Below are positions 16,407 to 24,349 of a stretch of DNA of 64,000 nucleotides, piece after piece. A program made the position numbers and the translations under genes. This DNA is from Klebsiella electrica (GTDB lineage Bacteria; Pseudomonadota; Gammaproteobacteria; Enterobacterales; Enterobacteriaceae), in NCBI RefSeq assembly GCF_006711645.1, contig NZ_CP041247.1:2294001-2358000 (forward strand), written 5' to 3'. Every line of letters begins with the position of its first letter. The first letter of the stretch is position 1. The notes beneath the pieces are model-generated. The model saw only the letters and a program-made list of their open reading frames with translations. It was not told the origin of the DNA and searched no databases.

Positions 16407-17338
16407 GTTCGCTAATCCTTCTTCGCCGTATAAAAGTGGAAAATGCCAATGCGGTGGCTGGCCTGACGTACGGTTTTCCCGCTATCACCCATTTCCTGGG
16501 TTTTGCGCATGCGTTGTCGCGCAGGCTGACGCAAACCCATGGGCTGCGAATCGACGGGTGCGCAGTGGTCAGCCACGAGCATCAGATCCACGCCCATATA
16601 TCGGGCCGCGATTACCAATTTGCCCTTACCCGCAACCCTCTTACGCGTGAAGCCAAAACCGCCTCTTTTAACGAAGAGGGGCGTATGCATCTGACGGTAT
16701 CGCTTCTTCTCGAATGCCACGGTGAAATCCCAAATGGTGAATACGGCCAGCGTGAGCTTGCAGATTATCTGGCGCAGGTGTGTCCAACGTTCAGGCTGGC
16801 AGGCGGGATAATCGTCTCCATTGAAGGCATTTCCGTCATGCCGATGCCGGCAACCGGGCGCGAAATGTATCGTCTGCAGTGGCAGCTGATGCCGGGTTTT
16901 GCGTTGCGCGATCGCAGCAGCTGGCTTTGCGAACATCACCAGATGCTTCTGGAAAACGATCCTGCCGCGACGTTGCTTGATGCATGGCTCGACTTTGCCG
17001 CGCTGAAAATACAGGCCGAAACCCCGGAAGATAAAGGCATTCAGGAAGGCGATCCTGCGGAGTGGCGGCATGTTCCCAAACCTAAGCCCGGCTTTCTGGT
17101 TCCCCTCATGACCGGGTACCAGCGGATCTCCGAACTCTATGCCCCAGGGGTAGTGGTTAATGCTCGCGATGCGCAGACGCCGTTTGCGTTCACGGAAGCG
17201 GTTTACGCGATTGGCGAATGGTGCGGGCTGCACCGGATCCAATCACTGGATGATATTTTCTGGCGTTATCACACGACAGAAACAGGCTACTACTGCCAGG
17301 GCGCGGGCGCGCCATTGGCACCAGAACATCTCAAATAA
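16403..17338 (+). CDS. csy2: Csy2 (Cas5f)
   Basis: A 311-residue Cas5-type subunit that caps the crRNA 5' handle and pairs with Csy1 at the tail of the Csy complex. It begins with the RAMP-like strand SSLILLRRIKVENANAVAGLTYGFPAITHFL (typical Csy2 opening, read in two parts) and has HLTVSLLLEC and the C-terminal YQRISELYAPGVV-like stretch. Length is normal for the family. It is translationally coupled to csy1. Confidence 0.95.
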   Translation: MSSLILLRRIKVENANAVAGLTYGFPAITHFLGFAHALSRRLTQTHGLRIDGCAVVSHEHQIHAHISGRDYQFALTRNPLTREAKTASFNEEGRMHLTVSLLLECHGEIPNGEYGQRELADYLAQVCPTFRLAGGIIVSIEGISVMPMPATGREMYRLQWQLMPGFALRDRSSWLCEHHQMLLENDPAATLLDAWLDFAALKIQAETPEDKGIQEGDPAEWRHVPKPKPGFLVPLMTGYQRISELYAPGVVVNARDAQTPFAFTEAVYAIGEWCGLHRIQSLDDIFWRYHTTETGYYCQGAGAPLAPEHLK

Positions 17339-17348
17339 GGACTGACAT

Positions 17349-18347
17349 ATGGCAAAGGCTCCAACTGCCGTTAAAACGGCTTCTGTACTGGCATTTGAAC
17401 GTAAACTGGCCACCTCGGATGCGGTGATGTACTCTGGGCGTTGGCAGGGAAATGAGTGGCAGCCCGTTCGTGTTCAGGAAAAAGCGGTGCGTGGCACAAT
17501 CTCTAACCGCCTGAAAAATGCGCTCACCAGCGATCCGGCGAAGCTGGATGCTGAGATCCAGAAAGCGAACCTGCAGCGGGTGGATGTGGCGGCGCTCTCC
17601 GCGGAAGCAGATACCCTGCTGGTTAAGTTTTCCCTGCGCGTGCTGGGGAATTTGTCCACCCCCTCTGTGTGTAACGACCGTGATTATCAGGATGCGCTTC
17701 GGCAGGTGATCGATGGTTATATCCGCGAAAATGGTTTTGCCGAACTGGCACGCCGCTATGCCACCAATCTGGCTAACGGGCGCTTTTTATGGCGTAACCG
17801 CGTAGGCGCTGAAAAAATTGTTGTTAAGGTCACTGGCAGCAAGGAATGGACGTTTGACGCGCACGAATATGGTTTACGTGATTTTTCTGCCAGCGATAAG
17901 TCGCTCGACGAACTGGCCCGGGAAATTGAAAAAGGCCTCAGCGGAGAAGGATTTGTCCTCCTCAATGTAGAAGCACAGGTGTTCCTGGGCGCGGGGCAAG
18001 AGGTTTTCCCATCGCAGGAGCTGGTGCTGGACAGTAACAGCAGCAAAAGCCGCCTGTTATATCAGGTAGATGATATCGCGGGCATGCACTCGCAGAAGAT
18101 TGGCAATGCGCTTCGCACGATCGATACCTGGCATCCTGAGGCTGACGAACTTGGCGCGATAGCCGTTGAGCCATATGGTTCTGTCACCAGTCGCGGCGTG
18201 GCCTGTCGTCAGCCGAGAGAGAAAATGGATTTTTACACTCTCCTTGATAACTGGGTCACCAAAGGGCAGACGCCGGACAAAAAGCAGCAGCACTACGTTA
18301 TGGCTGTATTGATCCGCGGCGGCGTGTTCGGCGAGAAGAGCGAGTAA
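17349..18347 (+). CDS. csy3: Csy3 (Cas7f), backbone subunit
   Basis: A 332-residue Cas7-type protein, six copies of which normally coat the spacer part of the crRNA. Family hallmarks are the opening [21 protein letters not shown], the RNA-contacting stretch [18 protein letters not shown], and [20 protein letters not shown]. It follows csy2 by ten bases with TAAGGA just upstream of the ATG. Full length. Confidence 0.96.
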   Translation: MAKAPTAVKTASVLAFERKLATSDAVMYSGRWQGNEWQPVRVQEKAVRGTISNRLKNALTSDPAKLDAEIQKANLQRVDVAALSAEADTLLVKFSLRVLGNLSTPSVCNDRDYQDALRQVIDGYIRENGFAELARRYATNLANGRFLWRNRVGAEKIVVKVTGSKEWTFDAHEYGLRDFSASDKSLDELAREIEKGLSGEGFVLLNVEAQVFLGAGQEVFPSQELVLDSNSSKSRLLYQVDDIAGMHSQKIGNALRTIDTWHPEADELGAIAVEPYGSVTSRGVACRQPREKMDFYTLLDNWVTKGQTPDKKQQHYVMAVLIRGGVFGEKSE

Positions 18348-18356
18348 GGAGTTGTT

Positions 18357-18911
18357 ATGGATCACTATCTGGAGATCCGCGTGCTACCTGACCCGGAGTT
18401 CAGCGAGGAGATGCTGATGGCGGCACTGGTTGCCAGGCTGCATCGCGCTCTGGGGAGGCGAGGAAAGGGCGATATTGGCGTGAGCTTTCCGTCACATCAT
18501 ATCAAGCCCGGCGCTGTCTTGCGTCTGCACGGCCAACACCGGGCCTTAAATGAACTTGAGTCAACGGGATGGCGAAAAGGGTTGAATGATTACTGCCTGT
18601 GTTCGCAGGTACAGCCCGTGCCGGAGGCGGCAAGCTGGCGCTGCGTCAGCCGCGTTCAGGTAAAAAGCAGCCCGGAGCGGCTTTTACGACGCTCGGTCAG
18701 AAAGGGGTGGTTAACCGAAGAAGAGGCGCAGAAACTCATGGCGACGATGGAAGAAGAACGGACTGATTTGCCGTGGCTGAATTTGCGCAGCCTCTCTTCG
18801 GGCCAATCGTTCCGGCTGTTTATTCGTCATGGCGATTTACTCCCGGCACCCGTTGCGGGACTGTTTTCAACCTATGGGCTAAGCGCGACCGCCACCGTTC
18901 CCTGGTTTTGA
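18357..18911 (+). CDS. cas6f: Cas6f (Csy4), crRNA endoribonuclease
   Basis: A 184-residue enzyme that cuts the repeat hairpin to release crRNAs and stays bound to the 3' handle. Catalytic His29 is in VARLHRAL, Ser148 is in SLSSGQSFRLFIRHG, and the arginine-rich hairpin-binding helix is RLLRRSVRKG (108-117). These match the positions known from Pseudomonas Csy4. It is last in the operon, with AAGGAG before the ATG, and is followed by a strong hairpin terminator. Confidence 0.97.
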   Translation: MDHYLEIRVLPDPEFSEEMLMAALVARLHRALGRRGKGDIGVSFPSHHIKPGAVLRLHGQHRALNELESTGWRKGLNDYCLCSQVQPVPEAASWRCVSRVQVKSSPERLLRRSVRKGWLTEEEAQKLMATMEEERTDLPWLNLRSLSSGQSFRLFIRHGDLLPAPVAGLFSTYGLSATATVPWF

Positions 18912-18916
18912 GACGC

Positions 18917-18950
18917 AAAACCGCATCTGCTCTCAGGATGCGGTTTTTTC
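18917..18950. terminator. bidirectional terminator between cas6f and the RES toxin gene
   Basis: AAAACCGCATC (18917-18927) pairs with GATGCGGTTTT (18937-18947) and is followed by TTTTTT on the plus strand; the minus strand has the matching A/T arrangement. It ends the cas operon and overlaps the last codons of the convergent RES gene. Confidence 0.85.
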
Positions 18951-19406
18951 TGCCAGACGGGTATCAAAAACAAAAGGGTACTGCTGAACGGAGGCGAGCG
19001 CCTGATGAAACGCAGGATGCAACGGGTTAATAATTGCGTTGTTTTCATAAGGGATGATGCACGAAGGCAGTACTAACGCCAGCGCGCTGGTGGCCTGTAA
19101 CCAGCCAGTCCCTAAATCCATGGTGGATACCGGAGCCGGGTTTTCCTGCCAGTCTTCGGGTAACCAGTGTTGATCCAGATATTCAATCTGGTCATCTGGA
19201 ATGTCGATACTGAAAAGCTGGTACTGATTAAGCACCGCGTCTTTTTTTACGTGCACCAGTATTTCGAGTGAGGCCAGCGAGATGGATGCGGACACATATA
19301 CGGCAGGATGGCCCTTATGATTCCAGCGGCCGCCATACTGGTTTGCACCGCTTCCACTCCAGGCCTCGCTGGCGTACCGCCCCATCACCAGGCGATAAAA
19401 AATCAT
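18933..19406 (-). CDS. RES-domain toxin
   Basis: A 157-residue RES-family toxin. The signature residues are Arg27 (GGRWNH), Tyr37 and Glu48 (VYVSASISLASLEILVH) and Ser115 (LPSCIIPYEN), with the conserved INPLHPAF after it. Characterised RES toxins (MbcT, P. putida Res) destroy cellular NAD+. It is translationally coupled to the upstream antitoxin by an ATGA overlap and converges on cas6f. No lesion is visible. A dead copy of the same pair lies beside the leader of array 1. Confidence 0.92.
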   Translation of the reverse strand: MIFYRLVMGRYASEAWSGSGANQYGGRWNHKGHPAVYVSASISLASLEILVHVKKDAVLNQYQLFSIDIPDDQIEYLDQHWLPEDWQENPAPVSTMDLGTGWLQATSALALVLPSCIIPYENNAIINPLHPAFHQALASVQQYPFVFDTRLAEKTAS

Positions 19407-19846
19407 GCAAACACTCCGTGCTCCAGGCGGCCAATTAAATCGGTTACCTCAAGTGCGCCAGTCTCAGTTGCAATGAGATCGACCGGAGCAACATTGCCCA
19501 GCCCACGTACCGGGGATTGTAGCCAGTTCCAGGCTTCATCTTTGCTGCCGAAATAATCAACGGCGGCGTCGAGCACCCGAACGAAGCGTGCTACCCGCTC
19601 ACTTTCATCGGGAGTGAGGGTTCGCCCCGCGCTTTTGCGACGAGCAACGTTGCGCTCATTAATGCCCGTTACGCGAAGAATGTCCGCTTTAGACATCTCG
19701 GTCCATTCATGAATATTATCGAGTACGCTGACTGGTAGCCCCTGATTGAGAAATTCGATCAGCCGCATTCCCCGATTTGCAGGCAAACCGGCATAGCGCC
19801 AGAGCGCGTTGTCAGCAGGCTTCTGCTCGGGAACCCATGTTCTCAT
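19403..19846 (-). CDS. Xre/ParS-MbcA-type antitoxin
   Basis: A 147-residue antitoxin. The N-terminal half has an Xre-like helix-turn-helix (MSKADILRVTGINERNVARR). The C-terminal half is the toxin-binding MbcA/ParS domain (ERVARFVRVLDAAVDYFGSKDEAWNWL, in two stretches, then APVDLIATETGALEVTDLI). Such antitoxins bind the RES toxin and repress their own promoter. The ATG at 19846 has CAGGAGA upstream. The promoter region is shared, divergently, with the leader of CRISPR array 2. Confidence 0.92.
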   Translation of the reverse strand: MRTWVPEQKPADNALWRYAGLPANRGMRLIEFLNQGLPVSVLDNIHEWTEMSKADILRVTGINERNVARRKSAGRTLTPDESERVARFVRVLDAAVDYFGSKDEAWNWLQSPVRGLGNVAPVDLIATETGALEVTDLIGRLEHGVFA

Positions 19847-19867
19847 TTTTCATCTCCTGCTTTCTGT

Positions 19868-19898
19868 CATTTGTCATGGTTAAGTATAGTCATTTGTC
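19868..19898 (-). promoter_or_regulatory. operator pair of the RES-Xre module
   Basis: Two CATTTGTC octamers (19868-19875, 19891-19898), 23 bp apart, that is on one face of the helix about two turns apart, 22-52 bp upstream of the antitoxin start. The arrangement is copied exactly at the decayed module (4809, 4832). Probable antitoxin-binding sites. Confidence 0.6.
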
Positions 19899-19929
19899 TG
19901 GTATTTGGCAGGGCGATTTTTTGACGAGT

Positions 19930-20084
19930 CGTACATCCCTGGCAGATGCCGGAGACCCTTTTTTAATGTTGATTTCTAATTATTTGATTTTAAATATTAT
20001 TTTTTACAGGCTGAAAAAAGGGGGGGAAGCGTCATTATATGAGGTTATCTCGTGAAATCAGTAAATTATGGAGATACTATGTCA
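19930..20084 (+). promoter_or_regulatory. leader of CRISPR array 2
   Basis: AT-rich leader abutting the first repeat. CGGAGACC begins 135 bp and TGAAAAAAGGG exactly 73 bp before the first repeat, the same blocks and distances as in the array 1 leader. It lies directly against the antitoxin promoter, pointing the other way. Confidence 0.75.
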
Positions 20085-21012
20085 GTGCACTGCCGTACAG
20101 GCAGCTTAGAAACGCAAATAACACGATCTCTGAACAGGTCAAGAGTGCACTGCCGTACAGGCAGCTTAGAAAGGGTAGCGCCGCTTAATTAATGCATCAT
20201 TGATGTGCACTGCCGTACAGGCAGCTTAGAAATGGCGGGCATGGTCAGCGCTGCAGATATCGTTGTGCACTGCCGTACAGGCAGCTTAGAAAATCAGAGA
20301 GGCGGCATTGTTTGACGAGGACGGGTGCACTGCCGTACAGGCAGCTTAGAAAACCCGTGACGCGGCCAGCGGTCAGGCGTTCCTGTGCACTGCCGTACAG
20401 GCAGCTTAGAAAAGTTTAAACCGGGACAGTGAAACAAACGTCATGTGCACTGCCGTACAGGCAGCTTAGAAAAGCACATCGCTTTGCCTGGCAAGGCACA
20501 GATAGTGCACTGCCGTACAGGCAGCTTAGAAAACATAGAGCAGGCGCGATTGGCGTAGCGAATTGTGCACTGCCGTACAGGCAGCTTAGAAAAGTAACTT
20601 TGACCACGGTATAAAGCCCACCAGGTGCACTGCCGTACAGGCAGCTTAGAAATGGTTGATGCTCGCAACAAGGTTGAAGCCGCGGTGCACTGCCGTACAG
20701 GCAGCTTAGAAAAGTAATTCGTCCGATGCCTCGATGATGGCGATGTGCACTGCCGTACAGGCAGCTTAGAAATCAAGCCGGAATGTTCCTGGCTCGTCGC
20801 CGACGTGCACTGCCGTACAGGCAGCTTAGAAAGACACCGAATCGTCTGTAAATGTCGGGATGAAGTGCACTGCCGTACAGGCAGCTTAGAAACAGATCCG
20901 CAGCGTTCCGCCATGGTTTTCCACGTGCACTGCCGTACAGGCAGCTTAGAAAAGAGAGCAGCTTCACGAACGCGCCCGCGAAAAGTGCACTGCCGTACAG
21001 GCAGCTTAGAAA
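20085..21012 (+). CRISPR. CRISPR array 2 (16 repeats, 15 spacers)
   Basis: Sixteen 28-bp repeats at exact 60-bp steps from 20085 to 20985, so every spacer is 32 nt. All begin GTGCACTG and end CTTAGAAA, with the type I-F hairpin CTGCC-GTACA-GGCAG. The last repeat shows no decay. None of the spacers looks like one from array 1 by eye. Confidence 0.98.
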
Positions 21013-21328
21013 TGACATGTCCTGAATAATTTCAAAGATCTGATGTAGGGGGCAAAAACCACGGGCGTCAAAAACCCGGCAACCCTTATCAGGACACAAT
21101 CTCACTGCTGTTTTTAAATCGTGTCGGGACTTACTGAGATAAAGTGATTTGAACAGTTCAGCATCTGAAAGAGTATCGAATAACGATTCGCTCATCGTCG
21201 GTTCTGAATGAACTTAAATGCCGTGGAACAGGCTGGAATTCTATGGGGTTTACCAGAAAGAGAACGTATGAAAACTTCACACCGTTCGATAACCGACAGA
21301 CTGTTGCTGATGTCTGCTGAATAAAGAA
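21013..21328. other. unexplained gap between array 2 and the tRNA genes
   Basis: 316 bp. A minus-strand frame from an ATG at 21195 reads MSESLFDTLSDAELFKSLYL and continues with a cysteine-containing tail (RLCPDKGCRVFDARGFCPLH) into the array, where it becomes repeat-derived. It lacks a clear ribosome site and may be the 5' remnant of a gene cut by the island. Nothing else is recognisable. Confidence 0.3.
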
Positions 21329-21405
21329 TGGTGCGTCCGAGTGGACTCGAACCACCGACCCCCACCATGTCAAGGTGGTGCTCTAACCAACTGAGCTACG
21401 GACGC
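21329..21405 (-). tRNA. valV: tRNA-Val (anticodon GAC)
   Basis: A 77-nt tRNA with encoded CCA. The acceptor arms GCGTCCG and CGGACGC pair, the anticodon loop is CTTGACATG giving GAC, and the T arm has GGTTCGAGTCC. It is nearly identical to E. coli valV. It is the most downstream of three genes in one transcript; its 3' end faces the CRISPR island. Confidence 0.97.
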
Positions 21406-21409
21406 ATTA

Positions 21410-21486
21410 TGGTGCGTTTAATTGGACTCGAACCAACGACCCCCACCATGTCAAGGTGGTGCTCTAACCAACTGAGCTATAAACGC
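21410..21486 (-). tRNA. tRNA-Val (anticodon GAC)
   Basis: A 77-nt middle copy with encoded CCA. It differs from the first mainly in the acceptor stem (GCGTTTA with TAAACGC) and T stem (TTGGTTCGAGTCCAA). Anticodon GAC. Four bases separate it from each neighbour, so the three are cut from one precursor. Confidence 0.97.
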
Positions 21487-21490
21487 ATTA

Positions 21491-21567
21491 TGGTGCGTTC
21501 AATTGGACTCGAACCAACGACCCCCACCATGTCAAGGTGGTGCTCTAACCAACTGAGCTATGAACGC
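21491..21567 (-). tRNA. valW: tRNA-Val (anticodon GAC)
   Basis: A 77-nt promoter-proximal copy with encoded CCA, acceptor stem GCGTTCA with TGAACGC, anticodon GAC. It matches E. coli valW. E. coli K-12 carries two genes here; this genome has three. Confidence 0.97.
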
Positions 21568-21592
21568 AATGTTGTGGTGACAACGGGGACGC

Positions 21593-21621
21593 ATATTAGC
21601 GATCGGATGGGGTTGTGGCAA
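21593..21621 (-). promoter_or_regulatory. promoter of the tRNA-Val operon
   Basis: On the minus strand TTGCCA (21616-21621), a 17-bp spacer and TAATAT (21593-21598), followed by the GC-rich discriminator GCGTCCCC. Such discriminators are typical of stable-RNA promoters under stringent control. It lies 26 bp upstream of the first tRNA. Confidence 0.75.
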
Positions 21622-21857
21622 GAGGCAAACGTCACTTTTCTTTCAGATCTCACGCGATTGCGGAAGTTTTACGCATATTGCTTATATTTTACTGATGATA
21701 AAGGATATTTCTTATCCAACTACCTTTGTCGCGCTGCGGCGTCGTTCCTGACGCAGGGCGAAGAGGGGCCTGGAGAAGCTGCCGGGAGAGAGAACAGGTG
21801 ATTCGTCAGGCGAACGGCGCAAGAGGCGTCGCAGACGCTTGTGCCGCAACAGAGGGA
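21622..21857. other. gap between the tRNA operon and ydgU
   Basis: No convincing gene or RNA element was recognised. The plus-strand open frame that crosses the tRNA genes and runs to 21801 is a by-product of the tRNA sequences. Confidence 0.4.
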
Positions 21858-21941
21858 TTATTTGAAAATAAGGCGAAGGGTAAAAAGCGCGCAGAGGACT
21901 AACAGGATCAGAATAAGCTCAAAACGATAGCGCTGCAGCAT
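21858..21941 (-). CDS. ydgU: small membrane protein YdgU
   Basis: A 27-residue protein: MLQRYRFE followed by a hydrophobic helix (LILILLVLCALFTL) and a short basic tail. CAGGAGG precedes the ATG at ideal distance. Length, sequence character and position directly downstream of asr match E. coli YdgU, an inner-membrane small protein of unknown function. A hairpin separates it from asr, so read-through from the acid-inducible asr promoter is likely. Confidence 0.8.
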   Translation of the reverse strand: MLQRYRFELILILLVLCALFTLRLIFK

Positions 21942-21957
21942 AGTGGCCTCCTGAAAT

Positions 21958-21984
21958 AAAACCGGCGCTGTAGCAGCGCCGGTT
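21958..21984 (-). terminator. hairpin between asr and ydgU
   Basis: AAACCGGCGCTG pairs with AGCGCCGGTTT around a short loop, with a weak T-rich tail on the minus strand. Probably a partial terminator or a stabiliser of the abundant asr mRNA. Confidence 0.6.
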
Positions 21985-22011
21985 TATGATTAACCTGACT
22001 TACCGGAAATA

Positions 22012-22488
22012 TTAAGCAGCCGGTTGTGCAGCAGGTTTAGCGGCGTGGTGTTTAGCAGCTTTGTGGTGTTTTTTCGCAGCCTGAGCTTTCTGCGCTACTG
22101 GTTTAGCAGCAGCTTTGTGATGTTTTTTCGCAGCCTGGGCTTTCTGAGCTACTGGTTTAGTTGCAGCTTTGTGGTGTTTTTTCGCAGCCTGGGCTTTCTG
22201 CTCTGCGGCTGGTTTAGCAGCGGCTTTGTGGTGTTTTTTCGCAGCCTGGGCTTTCTGTTCAGCGGCTGGTTTAGCAGCGGCTTTGTGGTGTTTTTTCGCA
22301 GCCTGAGCTTTCTGTTCAGCGGCTGGTTTAGCAGCGGTTTTGTGCTGTTTCTTATGATGCACGGTTTTGGCAGTGGTGCTGTGAGTTGCAGCAGCCGGAG
22401 CCTGAGTGGTGCTTACTGCGTCAGCAGCGAAAGCAGCAGAAGACAGACCCATAGCAGCGGCAACGACCAGAGCTAATACTTTTTTCAT
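22012..22488 (-). CDS. asr: acid shock protein Asr
   Basis: A 158-residue periplasmic protein strongly induced by low pH in relatives. A signal peptide ([21 protein letters not shown], cut after AFA) precedes tandem Lys/His/Ala repeats: the unit [18 protein letters not shown] appears three times, then shorter [17 protein letters not shown] copies. It is longer than E. coli Asr because of repeat number. The mature protein is highly basic and probably intrinsically disordered. AGGATATCAGA precedes the ATG. Confidence 0.93.
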   Translation of the reverse strand: MKKVLALVVAAAMGLSSAAFAADAVSTTQAPAAATHSTTAKTVHHKKQHKTAAKPAAEQKAQAAKKHHKAAAKPAAEQKAQAAKKHHKAAAKPAAEQKAQAAKKHHKAATKPVAQKAQAAKKHHKAAAKPVAQKAQAAKKHHKAAKHHAAKPAAQPAA

Positions 22489-22679
22489 TCTGATATCCTC
22501 GAAATTGTTTCTTCAGTTAACCCCACTGCGGGGCTGTTGAAGTCACTATAAGTATTTCTTTCCCAGGCTTCAGTGAGTGTTTGGTATCGGCAAGTAACGG
22601 AATGTACAACGGCTGTGGCGGGCGAAAAACAGGAGGCTCCGCTGACGACGGAATACGCGTCGGCGGAGGGAAGGGACGG

Positions 22680-23309
22680 TTAGCGACGCGGAGTCCGGGA
22701 CAACGCCGTGAGCAGCGCCGGGCGGGTCATTGGTACGCAATAGGCGGGCTGGCCGCGTTCAAAACGCCATCCTTCGGACAGCGGTCCGGCATCAACGGTG
22801 TCAAAACCAAACGCCTCGTACAGCGCGGCGGCTATCGCTTTCCCTTCTTCACTATCGCCTGCCAGCGGCAGCGCCCGACGATTTTCCGCGCCTGCGGGCA
22901 GTCCATCGCTTTCCAGTTGGGTCATAGGAATCGCGTTAAACGCTTTGGTGACGGTGGCGGCAGGCAGGATTTGAGCGAGTAATTCGCTGGTAGTGATATC
23001 TCCTGACTCCAGCGCCTCAACCGGGCCGTCACGTTCGGGATAATAATTCACTGCATCAATGACATGTTTATCTTTAATTGCGGCGACCGGCAGTGAGTGG
23101 ATGGCACTGAGCGGCACGGCAATGACCACCACCTCGCCAAATTCGGCAGCGTCATTTGCGCTGCCGACCTGGCTACCAATCATCGGACCCAGGCTGAACA
23201 GAGTCTGTGGTCCCCGCGAGTTACTCAACATGACATCGTGACCGGCGGCAAGCGCCAGCTTCGCCACAGACCGGCCAACGAATCCGGCACCGATAATACC
23301 AATCTTCAT
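22680..23309 (-). CDS. NADPH-dependent F420-reductase-like dinucleotide-binding protein
   Basis: A 209-residue protein with an N-terminal Rossmann motif (IGIIGAGFVGRSVAKLALAAG) and the VVVIAVPLSAI strand, as in the NADP-oxidoreductase/F420-reductase-like family. Enterobacteria lack F420, so the natural substrate is unknown. The ATG at 23309 is chosen because AAGGAG lies six bases upstream; a TTG two codons earlier is less suitable. It is divergent from a LysR-type gene, which probably regulates it. Confidence 0.8.
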   Translation of the reverse strand: MKIGIIGAGFVGRSVAKLALAAGHDVMLSNSRGPQTLFSLGPMIGSQVGSANDAAEFGEVVVIAVPLSAIHSLPVAAIKDKHVIDAVNYYPERDGPVEALESGDITTSELLAQILPAATVTKAFNAIPMTQLESDGLPAGAENRRALPLAGDSEEGKAIAAALYEAFGFDTVDAGPLSEGWRFERGQPAYCVPMTRPALLTALSRTPRR

Positions 23310-23416
23310 TTTCAACTCCTTACGAATGATCAGGGTGTGGCGATAAATTTAATTCCATCTGTACAGAAGATAAATCGTAAGATAGTGGAATGATAAACAA
23401 CTCAAATGAGTGAATC

Positions 23417-24310
23417 ATGGACCAGCTCACCAGTATCAGGGTTTTCGTAAAGGCGGCTGAGACGGGGTCGTTTGCCGCCACGGCCGCACAACTGCGGCTC
23501 TCGCCGCAGATGGTCGCCCGACACGTGGCCGCGCTTGAGGCGCATCTGGGCACTTCATTAATCGCCCGCACCACGCGCCGACAGACGCTCACCGATATCG
23601 GGCGTGGCTACTATGAACGTTGCCGCGTGGTACTGGCTGAAATAGCGGAAGCGGACGCGGTGGCGCAGGAAATGAAAGCGACCCCATCAGGCATTATCCG
23701 GGTGAATGCGCCGGTCACGTTTGGTTCGCATGCGCTCGCGGCCTTTATTACCGACTATCTTGCCCGCTACCCTGACGTCCAGGTCGAGCTGACGCTGAGC
23801 GACCGCATTGTCGACCCGATTGAAGAGGAGTTTGAGGTGATCGTGCGTATCGGCGAGCTGGCCGACAGTTCGATGGTCGCTTGGCCGCTGCTGCCATACC
23901 GGCTGATTGCCTGTGCGTCACCTGACTATATTTTGCGTCACGGCGAGCCGCAGACGCCGACCGATCTTCAACAGCATGCGTGTCTGGTCTATGGTCACTG
24001 GTCGGCAGGGAGCGCCTGCCGGTGGCAATTTGAGAAAGAGGGGACCATGTTCGAGGTTAAACCCTCCGGGCGCTTGCGCGCAAATGACTGGAAGGCGCTG
24101 ATGAATGCCGCCATTGCGGGGCACGGTATTACCCTGGGGCCGGAAGAGGTGTTGAAAACCGAAGTGGCGCGGGGGAGTCTGGTGCAGGTTTTAGCCGGAT
24201 ACTCAGGACCTGCGCGGCCCATGCATGTTCTGGTGCCGACCGGACGGCGGCGAACGACGAAAATTAAATGTTTTGTCGACGCATTAAGAGCCGCACTGGG
24301 CCCGCGCTGA
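23417..24310 (+). CDS. LysR-family transcriptional regulator
   Basis: A 297-residue LysR regulator. Residues 1-60 hold the winged helix-turn-helix (FVKAAETGSFAATAAQLRLS, VARHVAALEAHLG) and the remainder is the effector-binding domain, with IIRVNAPVTFGSHALAAFI at the domain start. The ligand is unknown. It is divergent from the F420-reductase-like gene, the classical LysR arrangement. A GC hairpin without T run (24320-24341) lies between it and the convergent mdtK. Confidence 0.88.
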   Translation: MDQLTSIRVFVKAAETGSFAATAAQLRLSPQMVARHVAALEAHLGTSLIARTTRRQTLTDIGRGYYERCRVVLAEIAEADAVAQEMKATPSGIIRVNAPVTFGSHALAAFITDYLARYPDVQVELTLSDRIVDPIEEEFEVIVRIGELADSSMVAWPLLPYRLIACASPDYILRHGEPQTPTDLQQHACLVYGHWSAGSACRWQFEKEGTMFEVKPSGRLRANDWKALMNAAIAGHGITLGPEEVLKTEVARGSLVQVLAGYSGPARPMHVLVPTGRRRTTKIKCFVDALRAALGPR

Positions 24311-24349
24311 ATCCGTTCGGGCACCCCGTGTGCAGGGTGCCGCTGGGCA

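Noticed and set aside
20416..21195. Open frames across CRISPR array 2
   Set aside because: Same artefact of 60-bp periodicity; only the stretch beyond the last repeat is kept as an open question.
22024..22476. 150-codon frame opposite asr
   Set aside because: Serine/phenylalanine-rich antisense image of the Lys/His/Ala repeats of asr.
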